Of a DNA stretch of 64,000 nt, positions 31,696-44,649 are shown piece after piece; position 1 is the first letter of the stretch; each line of letters begins with the position of its first letter. The DNA lies in assembly GCA_000310025.1 (NCBI GenBank), contig FN648111.1, positions 248,001 through 312,000 on the forward strand, given 5' to 3'. This DNA is from Ectocarpus siliculosus. Lineage: Eukaryota > Sar > Phaeophyceae > Ectocarpales > Ectocarpaceae. The notes under the pieces are model-generated. The model did no database searches. It had not been told where the DNA came from and saw only the letters and a list, made by a program, of their open reading frames with translations. Made by a program: the position numbers and the translations under genes.

Positions 31696-34600
31696 GACAT
31701 GTCCCCAGCCCATCACACAGCGCAGACAGATAGCTAACTATGAAGGAGCAATTTACTTCTTCCAGCGCCGGAGGCGCCGGATTTACATGCCATTCATTGT
31801 CTCAAGCTTATCAAACAAACCCAGCACACACACGCAATGGAGAGGGAAAAGCCAAGCAAGCCTACACAAAAACGTACCACGAAAAAAAAAAAAAAATCTG
31901 GTGCCCCTGCAGGGGCGGGGGTGGGGTGGAGGTTAGGTGTGCGGGTTCTTTTTTTTTGTGCGCCTTTGGGTAGGACGCAGATGCACGGGAGATGGGAAGA
32001 GCAGGGGCAGCGAGCTGAGGTGTGTATGAGGAACCCGGGCAAGATTTGATGTAGGGTAAGGCCGGGTGGCGTGATGAAATCGTGGGAGTCCACGACTCAC
32101 AAAAATAAAAACTCCAGATTCATGAGCATAAAAACAGATATTTCTCGTTTTTTTCCAGCGATGATTGCAACCTTTCGCGACCTCACCAAAATCTTTTCCA
32201 ACATGTATGGGTGTCCCACTGAAATTGTTATACGTGGAGAAACGATTGTTGCATTCGTCGTACATGATTTCGTACCCCGATCCGTCCATCATAGCGGTAT
32301 TGCTCGGACCCCGCCGCCCGCCGGTATCACGGCGGGGGGGGCTGCTATTATCATCAATAATAGTTTTCGATATTTTCAAGCATCGATAGTCATCGAGAAA
32401 AAAAGCGCACCCAGAGACAGACCTGATGTGCACCAGGTTTGTCTGTTGATACTGCTGCTGTTGATGTACTTTCACTTACGGGGGGGATTAGGCCATGCGT
32501 TGCTACTGACGTACGAGACGTTGCTGCTGCGTTTCCAACAGCAAGACTCCCATCTATCTGTCATCACCACATCTACTGCATCTACTGCTGTGCATGTGCA
32601 TGTGCGTCCCTCCCATTAATTCCGTCAATCATGAGATAGTTGTTACTGCTGTGCTTTCACATACAGGGGGGATTGATGAGTTTATACGGAGGTGCGAGAC
32701 GTTGATGATGCTGTGCACCGCTGTGTGCGTGTGTGCATATGTATTGCATACTGCTGTAGTACATTGGACGGGTTGTATTTTCTTCTGAAAATCCGACGCG
32801 GGCGGCAGGACACGTCATATTTTTCTGGTTGTGTGGGACGCACGAACAGGACCGGAGTTTGCCATCCGGTCGGAAAATGTGCCTCTATCTTTTTTTTGCT
32901 CTATCTCGATGAAAGCACGAGGACGCGATCGCCCACCAGGAAGCTCAAGTTTGCAAGGGGTCACCTGCGGTGACAAGACCCGCCCTGAATATATATGACA
33001 GCCAAGAGATAACGTCAAAGTGGAGATTCGAGAAAGCTGCTTGCGAGATTCGCCGCTTTGCGGAAAAAAATATCCCATTGTCCCGATTTGATTGCCGCTA
33101 GTTATGACGCAAGTAACTTCTGAAGTACTGGTAGATGACAAGAAGATAAGGTATGTAGGCACAAAAGAAAAAAGAGTACCCCCCCCCCCCCCAAAAAAAA
33201 ACGGTCTTGTCCCATTGTGTAAAGCAAGAACGTTCCCCTGCCTAAATTGATTCCCCCCACGACGGATTCTCGCATATGACACAGGACGATGCGTATAGTG
33301 AGCGCGTCGGTAGCAGAAATCAATGCTGTTTATTTTCCATCTGTCTGTCTGGTTCCCCATCTGTTCAACCATTGCCATAAACGTGTCGAATCCCCTGTTG
33401 GATACACACCACATGGGAAGAAAGTCTATCATAATAATACTTTGTTGTGCAGGACAACAACTCGTGATTCATTCCCATTTGGACCGTATACCCAACCTCG
33501 ACGCCACTGAATGATCACGAGGTCGCTGCACCGCGGGTTTGGTTGGCGTGCTTTTTATTGTTCGTGAAGGTTAGGGTAGGGCCGCGGTCGTAGCGCGTGT
33601 GGCGGATAAAAGGGGCTGCTGCGCCGCGAGAATTTTCCGGAATGCGTCTCAGAACCTGTCGAACCCGAACGAACGTCTGCGGTTCGAATCAGATAAAGAA
33701 TTCATCAACAACTAGCTAGGGATGAACCTCGAGGGCGGGGTTCTCGCAACACAACACAACGATAAAGATGCAGCAGCGGCGGCTTAGTAGTTGTGGGTGC
33801 GTCCATCTGCTCACTGTAGTGAACTGTGTCACGCACAACTGTGCCTGTCTGTGAAACAAGTACGTGCATAAATGAATCGTGTATTGTGTGTTGCAAAGGT
33901 GTGTGTGTGGAGGAACCGGATGCTTACCGTCGGCGTCAGTTGCACCGTTGGAACAAAATACCGCTGATGTACCGCTGATGCATAGCACGTAGTAGCACGT
34001 TGCCGCGAAATGAATATTTGCCCAGAAACCGGGAAAGGGTTCAAGAGGGTGTGTCGAGGTCCGTGTGCGGTGAAGGTTCGGTTGTCTTGGACTTGGACCT
34101 TCATTGCAATAGGGAAAATATTAAAAAAGTAAAAAACTAAAAAAATCTCTCCGAAGGCCTAACGAAAGGGTCGCGTGATAATGGTTTTACTTATGCAACC
34201 GAGAATGCTCTCCTCATCTCTCAGCTCGCTTCTCTGGTGGGACATGACAAAAAAACAGAATCAAACAAGCTAGCTGACGGGTCCGTTCTTCTGCTGGCTC
34301 AACACGACGGTGCCTTCGCGCGACCTGCTGTGGAGGAAAGTGTGGGTTCGTTGCAAAAATCGAAATCGTGCCGAGAAGGCATGAAACAACGCCAAACACG
34401 TACGTGCGAATCTATCCTCACGAACAAACAACAATCTATCCTCACGAACAAAGAACCCCCTATCTGGTCTGACCACACTCCACGACCACGCTCACCGGTT
34501 GCTGTCAGGTACCCCGCTCGGTCGTCGCGCACACCAGGTATTGACTACTTGGGAACGGCACTCGATCGTCTTTTCGCCGTTGTTGAAGCGTTTGTCGAAA

Positions 34601-35861
34601 ATGTATCTGAGCGGTAGGGGTGCTACTGCTGTACAGAAATATTCGACAAAACAAAAAAAATGCACCCAGACGCCACTGGACTCCGCTAGGGGACAGGGGT
34701 TCCCACATGCCGCAGAATATTTGCTTAACTCCCGAAATGAGCGTTTCAAACTTGGCACAGCTTTCGAAAGGGAGGGACAATTTATGAACTCACAACCAAC
34801 CTCCGAACGAAGCAGTTCGACCTGGCTAGGCACTACAGACGAAGACACCACGTACCTCAGCAGAGCTTATCATGTCAGAAAAGCAGTGATACACGCCAGA
34901 AGTCATGGTGGTTGTCGTGCACCATGGTGCACCACCACGAGGTTCATGGAAAAGATTACGTGCGCAGTACCAACAGTTATCTAACAATGAGAAATTAATG
35001 TTATGTGGCCTCATGGTAAATCATGGTGAATCACCAACATATTTTCAAAACTCACACATGGCGCACCACGGGTCCTTCATGGTGAGAAATGTACTATAAA
35101 CTACAAGGGCGAGGGAGATCGACGGCTACGGAAAACGGCGGTGACGGAAAACGGCGGCGCGATCGATCGACGAAGGCGGCCGAAAAGATCTCCCGAACGA
35201 CCCCAACCGAACCCAAACAATTGTCGGTCATGAGGGTTTGGCCTAGGATGTAGGGCAATCGACACGGTGAAACACGTTTTCCAATTCCATCGACCTATTT
35301 GACGTCGAAAGTGGCTCACCCAAAAGCAAAAGCATCCCTTTCCCGCTAATCTTCGTTCCCAGAAAAATTCGGGGTGAACCTTATTCTCTGTTTACTGCAA
35401 GAGGTGCAACGAAAGGTGTTTCCCAACCCACAATTCTGATTGTACAATAGCTTGTTGTGAACGCTCGGATTCAAGAGGGAATCGGTGGAACACTAATGGG
35501 TGCTATCATCCACATGGAAACGATGCTACGTGGACATCACGCGGACAACTGCGTACGCCGAGTAGTATCGAACGAGCCCATGTTGCCGTGATAAACTACC
35601 CTACGCCGGCTCCCTTGTTCTGAAATGGTACTACTGTAGCGACCACCGCTCCGTGTACAGACGAGCAACCGAAACAATAACGAACTATTCTGTCAAGGCC
35701 CATACGCATCCGTCCTTCCTTGAGCACCGTGAATCGATCAGTTTAAGGAAATTAAGGAAACGAGCTCGGGAGGTCCCGTACTCGATTCTGGACTACAATA
35801 TATCCGTCGTGTTTCGCAATGGTTTTCATTCCAGAACATGCTTGCTGTGCTGCACCGGCGC
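31696..35861. other. Unassigned region between the pogo-like transposon and the membrane-protein gene
   Basis: No gene is recognised in about 4.2 kb. A minus-strand open stretch near 32310-32110 (MMDGSGYEIMYDECNNRF and onward) has ordinary amino-acid composition and may be an old exon or transposon piece, but no family was recognised. A poly-C/poly-A run lies at about 33179-33202, and a 16-bp perfect palindrome GTGCACCATGGTGCAC at 34917-34932. Confidence 0.35.
32448..32720 (+). repeat. Diverged tandem duplication of about 190 bp
   Basis: Segments near 32448-32535 and 32641-32720 share TACTGCTGT, CTTTCAC, CGAGACGTTG and a GGGGGGATT run. The second copy follows the first after about 190 bases. 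Confidence 0.5.
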
Positions 35862-38800
35862 CTATACAATATGCGTCCGAGAAACAGATGGGAGCAAGGA
35901 TTGACGATCGTACCAGCGCCGTACAGATTCTTCCCCTAGAGCGCTGACAACCCTGGTCCATACTTCTTTGCCAAGTGCCTGCATCGCCTTCACCTGAAGC
36001 CCTGCAATGGACCCGTCTGAGCCATCACCATCCGCAAGGAACGCTGTCACATCAAACCCGGCGAGTGGGACCACAACACGGATAAAATGCCTGCCGGCCC
36101 TTCGAGTCGCTACTCTGAGCAAACCCAGGTATTCCATTCCCAGGTAGTACAGTGTCGAGGTGTCAACCTGCATACTCTGATCGCGCAGGACCCTGTCCAT
36201 CACTGCTACGCGGTCGACAACAAGCAAGTTGTACCACAACTCAGCATGCATCCCACCAACGTTCTCACCGGCGCCCTTGAATTCGAGGGCATCCACAAGG
36301 CCTATGACTTCCTCGCCATCTGGTCGCACCTCAACGCACCGATTTTCGGTCGTCCCATACACCTCAAGCGTGACGTCTCTCCAGTCGTTTCTGTGCTTGA
36401 GGCCATCTAGTCCCGCTCTCGATGAACGGGCCCAGCAAGAAGCCATGAGGTTTGCACCTGGGTGGCCCGCGCCGCCACCCCCAGGGTGTGAAGCGATATT
36501 CGCCGTTGAAGTCATGAACGCGTCTGCGGTGGCACGCACAGTCAATGGCATGCCCTGCCCTAAGCGCATCCAACAGAGATGCGCATCCACGCGCTGCCTG
36601 TAGCCATGGTTAACACGAGGTGATCGGGAACCGAGATATTTGCACAACGTGGACCGGTGAGATGATGTCGGGATCCAGTTTGACCGCGCACGTATGAGTT
36701 ACAAAGTCGCATATGATAGACCCTCCTGTGACTTTGAAACGGAACGTTCTTGGCATGGTTGCAGTACATGGTACTTGAGTTCATACGCTCAAACATTTGC
36801 TGTATCCCATCTCTTGAAACGCACTACGAGCAAAACAGGGTGTCTCTATCGAGAGTTTGGTGGGGGTTCACAACAAGAAAATTCTTGCGGGTTCAATCTA
36901 CAACGCCGCGCTGACGCAAGCGCCTACACTTGGTGCACCGGTACAAAAACAAAAATATATCCTTGCCATTGGAATTTTTTCGTTGAATCTTTACCTTGAA
37001 AATGGCACCGACCTCTGTCCAGTACAAGTCGAGGCTTCATCGCACCCCTATGAATATCGGGAGTCTACAATCATCGGGATTTGGGGTCGCCGTCCAGGCC
37101 AACCCCGACTAACACCTTGAGACGTGAGACGGGCTTGGTGTAAGCTGTACACGTCAAAATAGAGCATAGGGCAAATTCCAACGTGAGGCATTAGTACGCT
37201 TTTGTCTTAAAAGAGGATACCGTCGTCTTTGCAGGACACCAACCCCTGGACAGATTGCCGATGTTCAAATACTCTGCAGCAAAAAAGCGACAGTGCTAAG
37301 GATGTTGGCTTTGGAAGGGTGTCGTCGAGTTCGCTCCCAAACACTCGTCGTCTTGGTGTAGTCGAGGTCAAACATTCGGGTCCAAGGGAATGGTATCTTA
37401 TGGTGTACCTGCTCGTCCTTGGAATGGCGGGGACCACGATGTCGGTTTAATTACTTGCCGAGCAACCACCCCAGACACCAAGGCTTCAGGGTTTCTGGGC
37501 GGTCAGGCAACACGGTTGGTCCTGAAGATTCTTCTACCGTAGATGGACCACGTACCCAACGAGAGGAAACGGGAAAAAAACGAAAAAATCGGAATTTACG
37601 AACACATTTTCATACCGCGAGACGGTATCCGACTTCTCACCGCATGTCAGAGGCCTCGCTGATGCCCGGCAGCTGGAAGGTAGCTGCCCCGGCCCTGATC
37701 GCCTTTCGAAGGTCTACACACCTGCCCCACCAAGACGCGTCGATTTGGTCAGTGGCTCGAGCAGCCCTCAGGAGTACGGTGGACGGGGTAGCTCCTGCTG
37801 CAAGCACTGCACTCCTCGCCCTACCAAGTACCCCGCGTACGCTTGCCGCTGAGGCAGTTGCCCTGGCCCGGTACCATTGAAGAACACTGTTCCGCACCGT
37901 CATCTCGTCATTGTTCTTGTCCCACTTGCATGCACGCCTGTGCGTATGAAGGTGCTCAAGTGCCAACACCCTCGGTTCCAGCATCGGTCCCCCGCCAAGC
38001 GACAACCGATCAGTTGTCATGACCCAGTAGTGCTCACGGCCACGGTTCAGTAGCGCGCGGTACAGGTTGTCCCCTTGGGTGTCCACATCGATCGCAACCA
38101 AGCTCTCTCCAGCTTCTGCCTGGTTTCCCGCGATCATTTTGCTGAATGAGATAGCCGTTTGCAGGTGGGCCACGACTGGGGAACCAACCTGCGCCAGCTG
38201 CCCGGCGAGCCTTCCAGCGGCTCTCTCGGAGTCTATTGCCGCCGTATGGTCTGTTGACAACTGCTCCGCATAGCCCTCAACACCAGGAACTTCCATGGCC
38301 CAACGGCCGCTGATGCGGTCCGCTGCGCGCTGGTGCAACTCACGACGCTCAAGATGCCACTCTTTGATATCGTCGAGATACCAACAGCCCCTGCACCCTT
38401 CCACGACGTTGCTCGTATTGATAATGTCTGAAGCACCTGCTGCAGCCAGGAGAACCGCAACTCCGCCACCCTTATCCCGTCCACGAACTTGCAGAACGAG
38501 TGACTGGAGCGTGTGCACGAGCGTGTCGATCAGCACTACTCCCATAGACAGGAGCCACAGGGTGGCCACGATTATTTCCACGTCACGGGAGCCAATGTCT
38601 TCGCCATTCATGAGCAGATACTCCAATGCGACCGGGGGGGCCCCAAAAACCACAGCCATGACCAGAATTGTAACTGTCGTCTGCAGAAGATACCAGGTAC
38701 GTCTGGTACGGGCGGTGAATTCCTGAGTCGGGGCAATCACGTCGCTCACATAGCCAACGAGGTGGCTTAGGAGAAGCTAGCAAACGGAAAAAAAAAAGAG

Positions 38801-40213
38801 AAAAAAAAGGGAAGAACGAAACAGCAGATGAGATGTTGCTTCTGACCCGGTTTCTGGGAACCTAATGTTGGGAAACAACTATTGCTTTGCGCAAGATCTG
38901 CTTCACTCAGACGCAGAAAATTATGCCAACGAAAAGTATTCCGGCACTTTGAAAAACCAAAAATATACAAGTATAGCGCCCCCTCGAACAAGTGTTGGTC
39001 CAGCATGTTGAACTTGCGACAATTACTTGTGTTGCCGGCGAGATGGGACAGTTGCCCATCATTCAATTAACCAATACTTCGACTGCGCCAGAGTTGCATG
39101 TTGCATGATCTCGACCATACAGGCGCCGGTGACGGCACGAGCCAAAATCTCCGCGTCAGAACAGCGTATTTCGGCCATGGTTTCTGCAGACGTGCATCAT
39201 CATGATCATGATTTCCAGTAGCAATACATCAGATATTTGCACCGAGGCGAAACGACACGCGTTCACACCCCTCACTCATGGCGTCAGATATCATCCCTTC
39301 GATACAAGCCAGTTGAACTACCTCCAAAAAACAGATTTCTTCGCGATGCAAGCGGCTTGATCAAGACACAACATCGCTGTCGACACGACTTGTTCGTTGC
39401 ATTAGTTGAGCGCTGTCCACAATTCGCCTATTGGTCAAGTGACACATCTAACAACGGAGAGCTTGATTCCGAATGTGCTCAGTCGGGTGAGACACTTTGA
39501 TCTAAGCATCCCACACAGGCAGTCAATCCACTTGCGTCCGGAAGAAACTAGTGCGGGCAGATGGCAGTAGTTTGTTTGCCTAGACACGTTGCCTACGGAC
39601 CAGGAGCTGCGCATCAATGCTGTCCTCTCTCGTTGTAAGTTTGTGGTTGCGGTCGAGAGAGATGCAAACGAATGTTTCTCGCCGTTCACATGAAAACCAC
39701 GACCAACATCTCTGTCTTTCCCAACGCTTTCTCGGCACTTGTTGCACCGGCCGCTGAAACGCTAGGCGTTCAGATTGTCACGACGCTGCGGCTGATTTGC
39801 GAACGAGATGGCCACATGCACCTCAAAAAACGCGAAAACGAGGTGAGCAGGAGCATACCGCGCACGTCAAAGGTTCATCCGAACAACGTGCACAAATACA
39901 CCGGTACCACACCTGTACTGTCAAGCGAAGGTCTCGCGGACAAAGAGAAGGTTGTGATTGCATCAAAACCGGTTTTACGAAGATGACGTCAATAGGATAT
40001 CGCGCGATGTATCCTAGCACCATCATGTGGCCGTCCCGTTTGGCGAGGAAAGTGAACCCCAACAAAGGTCAACAAGCCATCTTTCGACCCCTCACGTACC
40101 TGAGAAGCTGTCGCAACCGCAAGCAGTCCTGTGAAATACCCGATGACCCCAACATAAAGTAGGGCAACGGTGGGAATAGAGCTTTCACAGTCGCAATAGT
40201 TTTCCGAATCCAT
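35862..40213 (-). CDS. Intact copy of an unrecognised membrane-protein gene, 661 residues
   Basis: Exon 1, 40213-40100, begins MDSENYCDCESS and holds a hydrophobic helix (VALLYVGVIGYFTGLLAVAT). The donor CAG|GTACGTGAG joins acceptor TTTGCTAG to exon 2 (38776-37641), which has two more helices near its start (LLQTTVTILVMAVVFGAPPV and IIVATLWLLSMGVVLIDTLV). A long soluble part follows. Donor CG|GTGAGAAG is phase 2 and joins acceptor GGCTACAG to exon 3 (36597-35862), whose first base completes the codon. The open frame then runs to the stop at 35862. Exon 3 contains a Gly-rich HPGGGGAGHPGAN segment and a mixed alpha/beta-looking C-terminus. I recognise no family. The model is supported by exact conservation of exon ends, phases and lengths in the diverged left copy. 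The start codon is inferred from ATGGATTCGGAA shared by both copies; extra 5' exons are possible. Confidence 0.72.
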
Positions 40214-43200
40214 GGATGGGACGGGTCTTGTATGGTTGGCTTCCCGTGGAAGCGCTGGTACTCGTCCTGGGAATTCCACAACGACGGTGAGTTGGTGCGG
40301 GCCCCATATAGTGTTTCTCAAAATCTAGTCGTGACGGTCACGGCACGTTGCACGCGGAACCCAAAAGTACGCCAACGCATGTCACATCTCACCCCGGCAC
40401 TCCAAATTCCGCCAACGGATCTCTCGATGCAACGCAGTAAATAAAACGGCAAAATCTCGGCGATACCGTGCTTGCTGGAGGCTCATGCGCGAATTTGTTG
40501 GAAATTACAATACAACGTAGTACATCTGCATGTTTAGGCACTTCCAAAAAAAAACGTTAACTTACCCAAAAAACTGAAGTAGCGTTTGTCATGACGAATG
40601 GCATCTTCTGCAGGCCACGAACACAAGCTTACGGGGGGCATTTCCCGGCTATATACCCGTCGCCGATACTTCTATGAGTAATGTGACACTTTCGAAGCCC
40701 TACGCGAGTTGTTAAAATACTTTTGCAACCTCACGGCATTTCTGTGAGTCCTGTTCACCCAGTGGACCAACACCCGGGGAATAGGTACAATGACAATACG
40801 ATAACATTTAAACACCCGTTAACAGCGTGAATATAAACCCTTTGTGAAAAATACCAAGAGGTAGTAAATATTCATGTGAGCATACCCGATTGTTGGGTAC
40901 TGTACGACATGGTCACATATCTGATATATTCTGTAGAGTTCAATGGCAATTCCGAAACCCTACCCGGTAGTTTTGTGAGTGCGGTGACACTTCCGATATC
41001 CTACGCGAAATTTTCAAACGCTAGAACACACCCTCGCATGGTATCACTTCCTCGTGGCATACCCCAGCTCCCGCCATTGGTACCCCGACAACAAAGTCTC
41101 CGTCCCGTGATAAGGGTGCGTGATCGCGCCTCGCCGGGTTCGAAGTTATGTTTTGTCTACCGATCGTGGAACCACATACCATGTAACTCGGCAACACGGA
41201 ACAAAGGTGAATCCTCTCTCAAGAGCGCGAAGAAAACCGACAACATAGAATGAAAGCTAGGAAGACGCCGCCTTCTTAAAACATCCCCGCTCCTCTTCTC
41301 GAGAACGGACATTTGAAAATATGATCGTTGGAAATGCTGTAGGCAGAGCCGGAATACAAGTTCGCCGACGGTGAAGATCATCGCACAGCCAAATATGGTC
41401 AACTAGTCGGCTACGAGTTGAACGATATTTTGTTTGGCAAACGCCTGTGCCAGGGGGTAAGGGGTGAGAGGTGTCACTTCCATTGACGGAAAAATGAACT
41501 AAGAGCCGTTCCAATCTGGAGTCAATTTCTTCGTTTCAAAATCCCAAACGGCGAAAAGAATAACGGTTTTTTTTCGCTTGTTCTATTCGAAATTCTCCGA
41601 AAAAGTATCCTTCGAAATACACACAAAATAAAGCAGCTCCATATGTTTGGCTTTCATCGTCTTGCTACTTTTCGAAAATTTCTTTTTCGAAGTATTGTCG
41701 AATTTTCCAAGTTATGCCCATATGCTCAGGCACGCTTGATATTCGAAATTTCGAAATTTCGAAGAATCATGCATGCATACGCATAGAAAGTTCAATATAA
41801 ATTTCAGTAAAGTTGGCTCACCCTAGCTTGATTGACTGCTTAATGAGTGGCGGTACGCGACTACGTACCAGTCAAGCCAGTAAGTACTCTCTGGAGCCCG
41901 ACCTTGCTACATAGCGTTACACCTGCACCAGGAGCCGCACCAGCCCTGTCAGCACTACCGTAAGTTGCATGACACAAGATACCACACCTCTTGGAATGTT
42001 TTCAAAGCTTCTGTACTCCACGACGAAGCGAATACTGAAATCAAAGGATAAGCTATCGCAACGCCGCCATGTTCGGCACCGTCACTGCTTTTCCTGCCGA
42101 GTAATCGAGCTTTGAAAATCGGACCCGCAGGAGGTGTGATATCTTTTTTGCAGCCTACGGTATGTCTTTAGTCTATTCAGTACTCTGTCGTGCCGCAAAC
42201 ACTTGACATCAAATTTATTTTTCATGGTAGCTGAGACCACAGTACACGAAAGACAAGCCACGCGGGTGTTGAGAAATATGATCAAACTGGAGAAGAACTA
42301 GAGCAATGCCTGTCTCGCTGGTTGGATACAGCAGTAGACAAACCAGCAGATAGATGTGGCACGACACAGCGGGATGGGGTATAGGCGAAAAGTGTCACCT
42401 GCAAGCGGGCTTATATACGGGAACACGAAACCGTGTACCTGCGCTGCTGAACATGCTTGCATCGTTATTCTGCCAAGCCCGGAGGAAAGGTGGTCCTTGT
42501 GGTGCTTTTGTGTGCTGCCGCAACAGCAGTGGTGTCGGAACGCCCAGAGCAAGATCCCATTTACTCGCGGCGAAAAAACACATCCGACAGCAGGCGTGTC
42601 GGCGGGAAGACTTGCAACTTGAAACTGCGGCCACCACTCTCATCCACGCACCTCACCTTTGATGTGTTCTTAGGGTGATTAAGTTCTCGATAGAAGCGTT
42701 TGCCGGAGATTGAGCAGTGTCTGATGTGTCCGTCAGCGATGTATCATGCTTGCGCAGCAAGCAAGGGACCGGAAGTGGGCTTGTGGGAGGCACGGGCACG
42801 GGGAGCCACTGCGGGAGCTCTTCAAGGGGGCCCGTGAATCGACCGTCTTCGAAAAATAACACATGTATTGTTACATACCAACAACTGATCACGTCCATTC
42901 CTGTAGCACGCGTTTTCGTGTCTCACAACAGCATGGCATACTTGCCCACGCACGGTAGCGGCCCACGCTTGTAGACTACAGGTCAATCCGAACTCATCCC
43001 CAGATATATATGTTGTGCCATGGATACATGATGCGGCCAATCCCTGCGAAGATGAGGAGAATTTTTTTCGAATTTGAATTTTCGAATATTTCTGAACTGC
43101 AGCGACGGAGCGGCCTCCTCCGAAATAATGTGAAGCATGTCCGCATATGCCTGACCGGCGTCAAACGGCAACCCCGATGGAAAAGTAGGCCAAACTGGAC

Positions 43201-44649
43201 CCTGAACACGAGTCCGTTCATTGCAATGCAGGCGGGAAAAATATTCGGGCTGGCGGCACCTCAGCTGTGAGGGAGATTGTTCCGCAGAAAGGCGAGGAGA
43301 CCAATATCCGTTCAGTTTCGTGCAGCACCGCCAGTACTCCGCCCCGTATCTGTAACCGGTGTTCAGAAGCAGCAATACTGTCCCTGCCTCAATAGGTCGA
43401 ATGTCTCCGAGATTTCATGACTGGTGACAACGTGAAATGAGTTATTTGTTATGATACTTCATCGTCAATGAGCCAGGCGAACACCTGTTGGATGAACAGA
43501 TTTGCGGGCAACGTTCTAGTGTCTAGGAGGGATCGCATCCCGCGTAAACGGACTCTCATTGCTGAACTGCTGCACGACCATCAGGGTGTGAAAACCGGAC
43601 GATGTCAGGTTGTGGCTATTGTCGTACAACCTACTCGGCGTGTAGAGACACGACGACCAGAGCGGTAGTGCGAGCTTATCGTGTCCGACAGAAAGTTCAA
43701 GCACAAGAGGAGGAGCTGGGGCACCTCCCCCGGGAGCGTACCCGTGACACGGTGTTTTTGCCTATACACGGGTTCGATGGCCAGGATTTTCACGAGGGTG
43801 TTCCACACGTACGTCAACCACATGAGCGCAACATTGGTCATGGGCAGTAGCAATCTCAAGGTGGATGGAGTGTTGGTCATTTCTTTTGGGTCTAAGGGGT
43901 GCAACACTCCGGGGTGATATAGAAATCAGAAACAACGCCACAGGTTTCTGCTCCTCTCCGGTAGCCTACTGTTGTTGGCCTCACGCGTGTTCGGTCTGTA
44001 AAAGGTAGGAATCACCGAGACATGGCACTCAGCATGACATCACGATAGCATGGTTCTTGTCCGGCCTAGTGCGGATTCCCGTAACAGGGGCACGCACGCC
44101 GATTGGCCACCGGGAGAGGTTGATTCAGCGCTAGCTGTAAGGCAAGCGTCTCAACGCGCAAACCTCTCCACCCCAGCACCGATTACGTTTCTCGCCCCCG
44201 TCTTACACGCGACGGATCTTGCGAACATCTCGATTTTCAGCATTTTCTCCACGGAAAACCTCCTCGGTTGCCTGCCATGCAACCCAAGCAAGATGCAGGC
44301 ATGATCGACAGCACAATTTCCACGGCAGCGATAAAACGGGCCTTGCTTGCCCTCTCGACCACGAATTCCATGGTCAAGAACAAAAACACGTTGCGAATGT
44401 GCATTATCATGGTACGAATAAAGTATTTCTGGAAAGCTCGCCCCCACTCCCCTCTCCTCGCTACCGAGAAGGAAGTACGAACCCTCTTCCCCTCTCGCTC
44501 GGCTCCCCACGACGAAAAAAATAATACCACAAAAGTTGGCCTGATCACCCGATCATCCGGACTCCCACTACTACGAGTCGGAAGATTTTGACATTGGAAC
44601 AGTAAACCTTCCACAAATTTGGCAGCTGCCTCTCTTTACGCCACCACTT
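40214..44649. other. Spacer with possible hydrophobic exons on the minus strand
   Basis: The only clear element is the old MITE at 41956-42162. Minus-strand open stretches at 44614-44237 (FLFLTMEFVVERASKARF, IMPASCLGCM) and 43907-43605 (NVALMWLTYVWNTLVKILAI) are hydrophobic and could be exons of another membrane protein or 5' exons of the gene below. Splice sites were not resolved. Confidence 0.25.
41956..42162. mobile_element. Decayed MITE of the pogo-like family
   Basis: TA at 41956 and TA at 42161-42162 bound 207 bases. Ends read TACCGTAAGTTGCATGACAC and, inverted, TACCGTAGGCTGCA. The body matches the MITE at 1518-1738 in CAAAGCT, TACTCCACGACGAAG, CAACGCCGCC, TTCCTGC and CGAGCTTTGAAAATCGG. 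It is the same subfamily with accumulated changes. Confidence 0.85.

Noticed and set aside
33640-33700. tRNA candidate suggested by GGTTCGAATC
   Set aside because: No acceptor stem, D arm or anticodon arm can be drawn around it.
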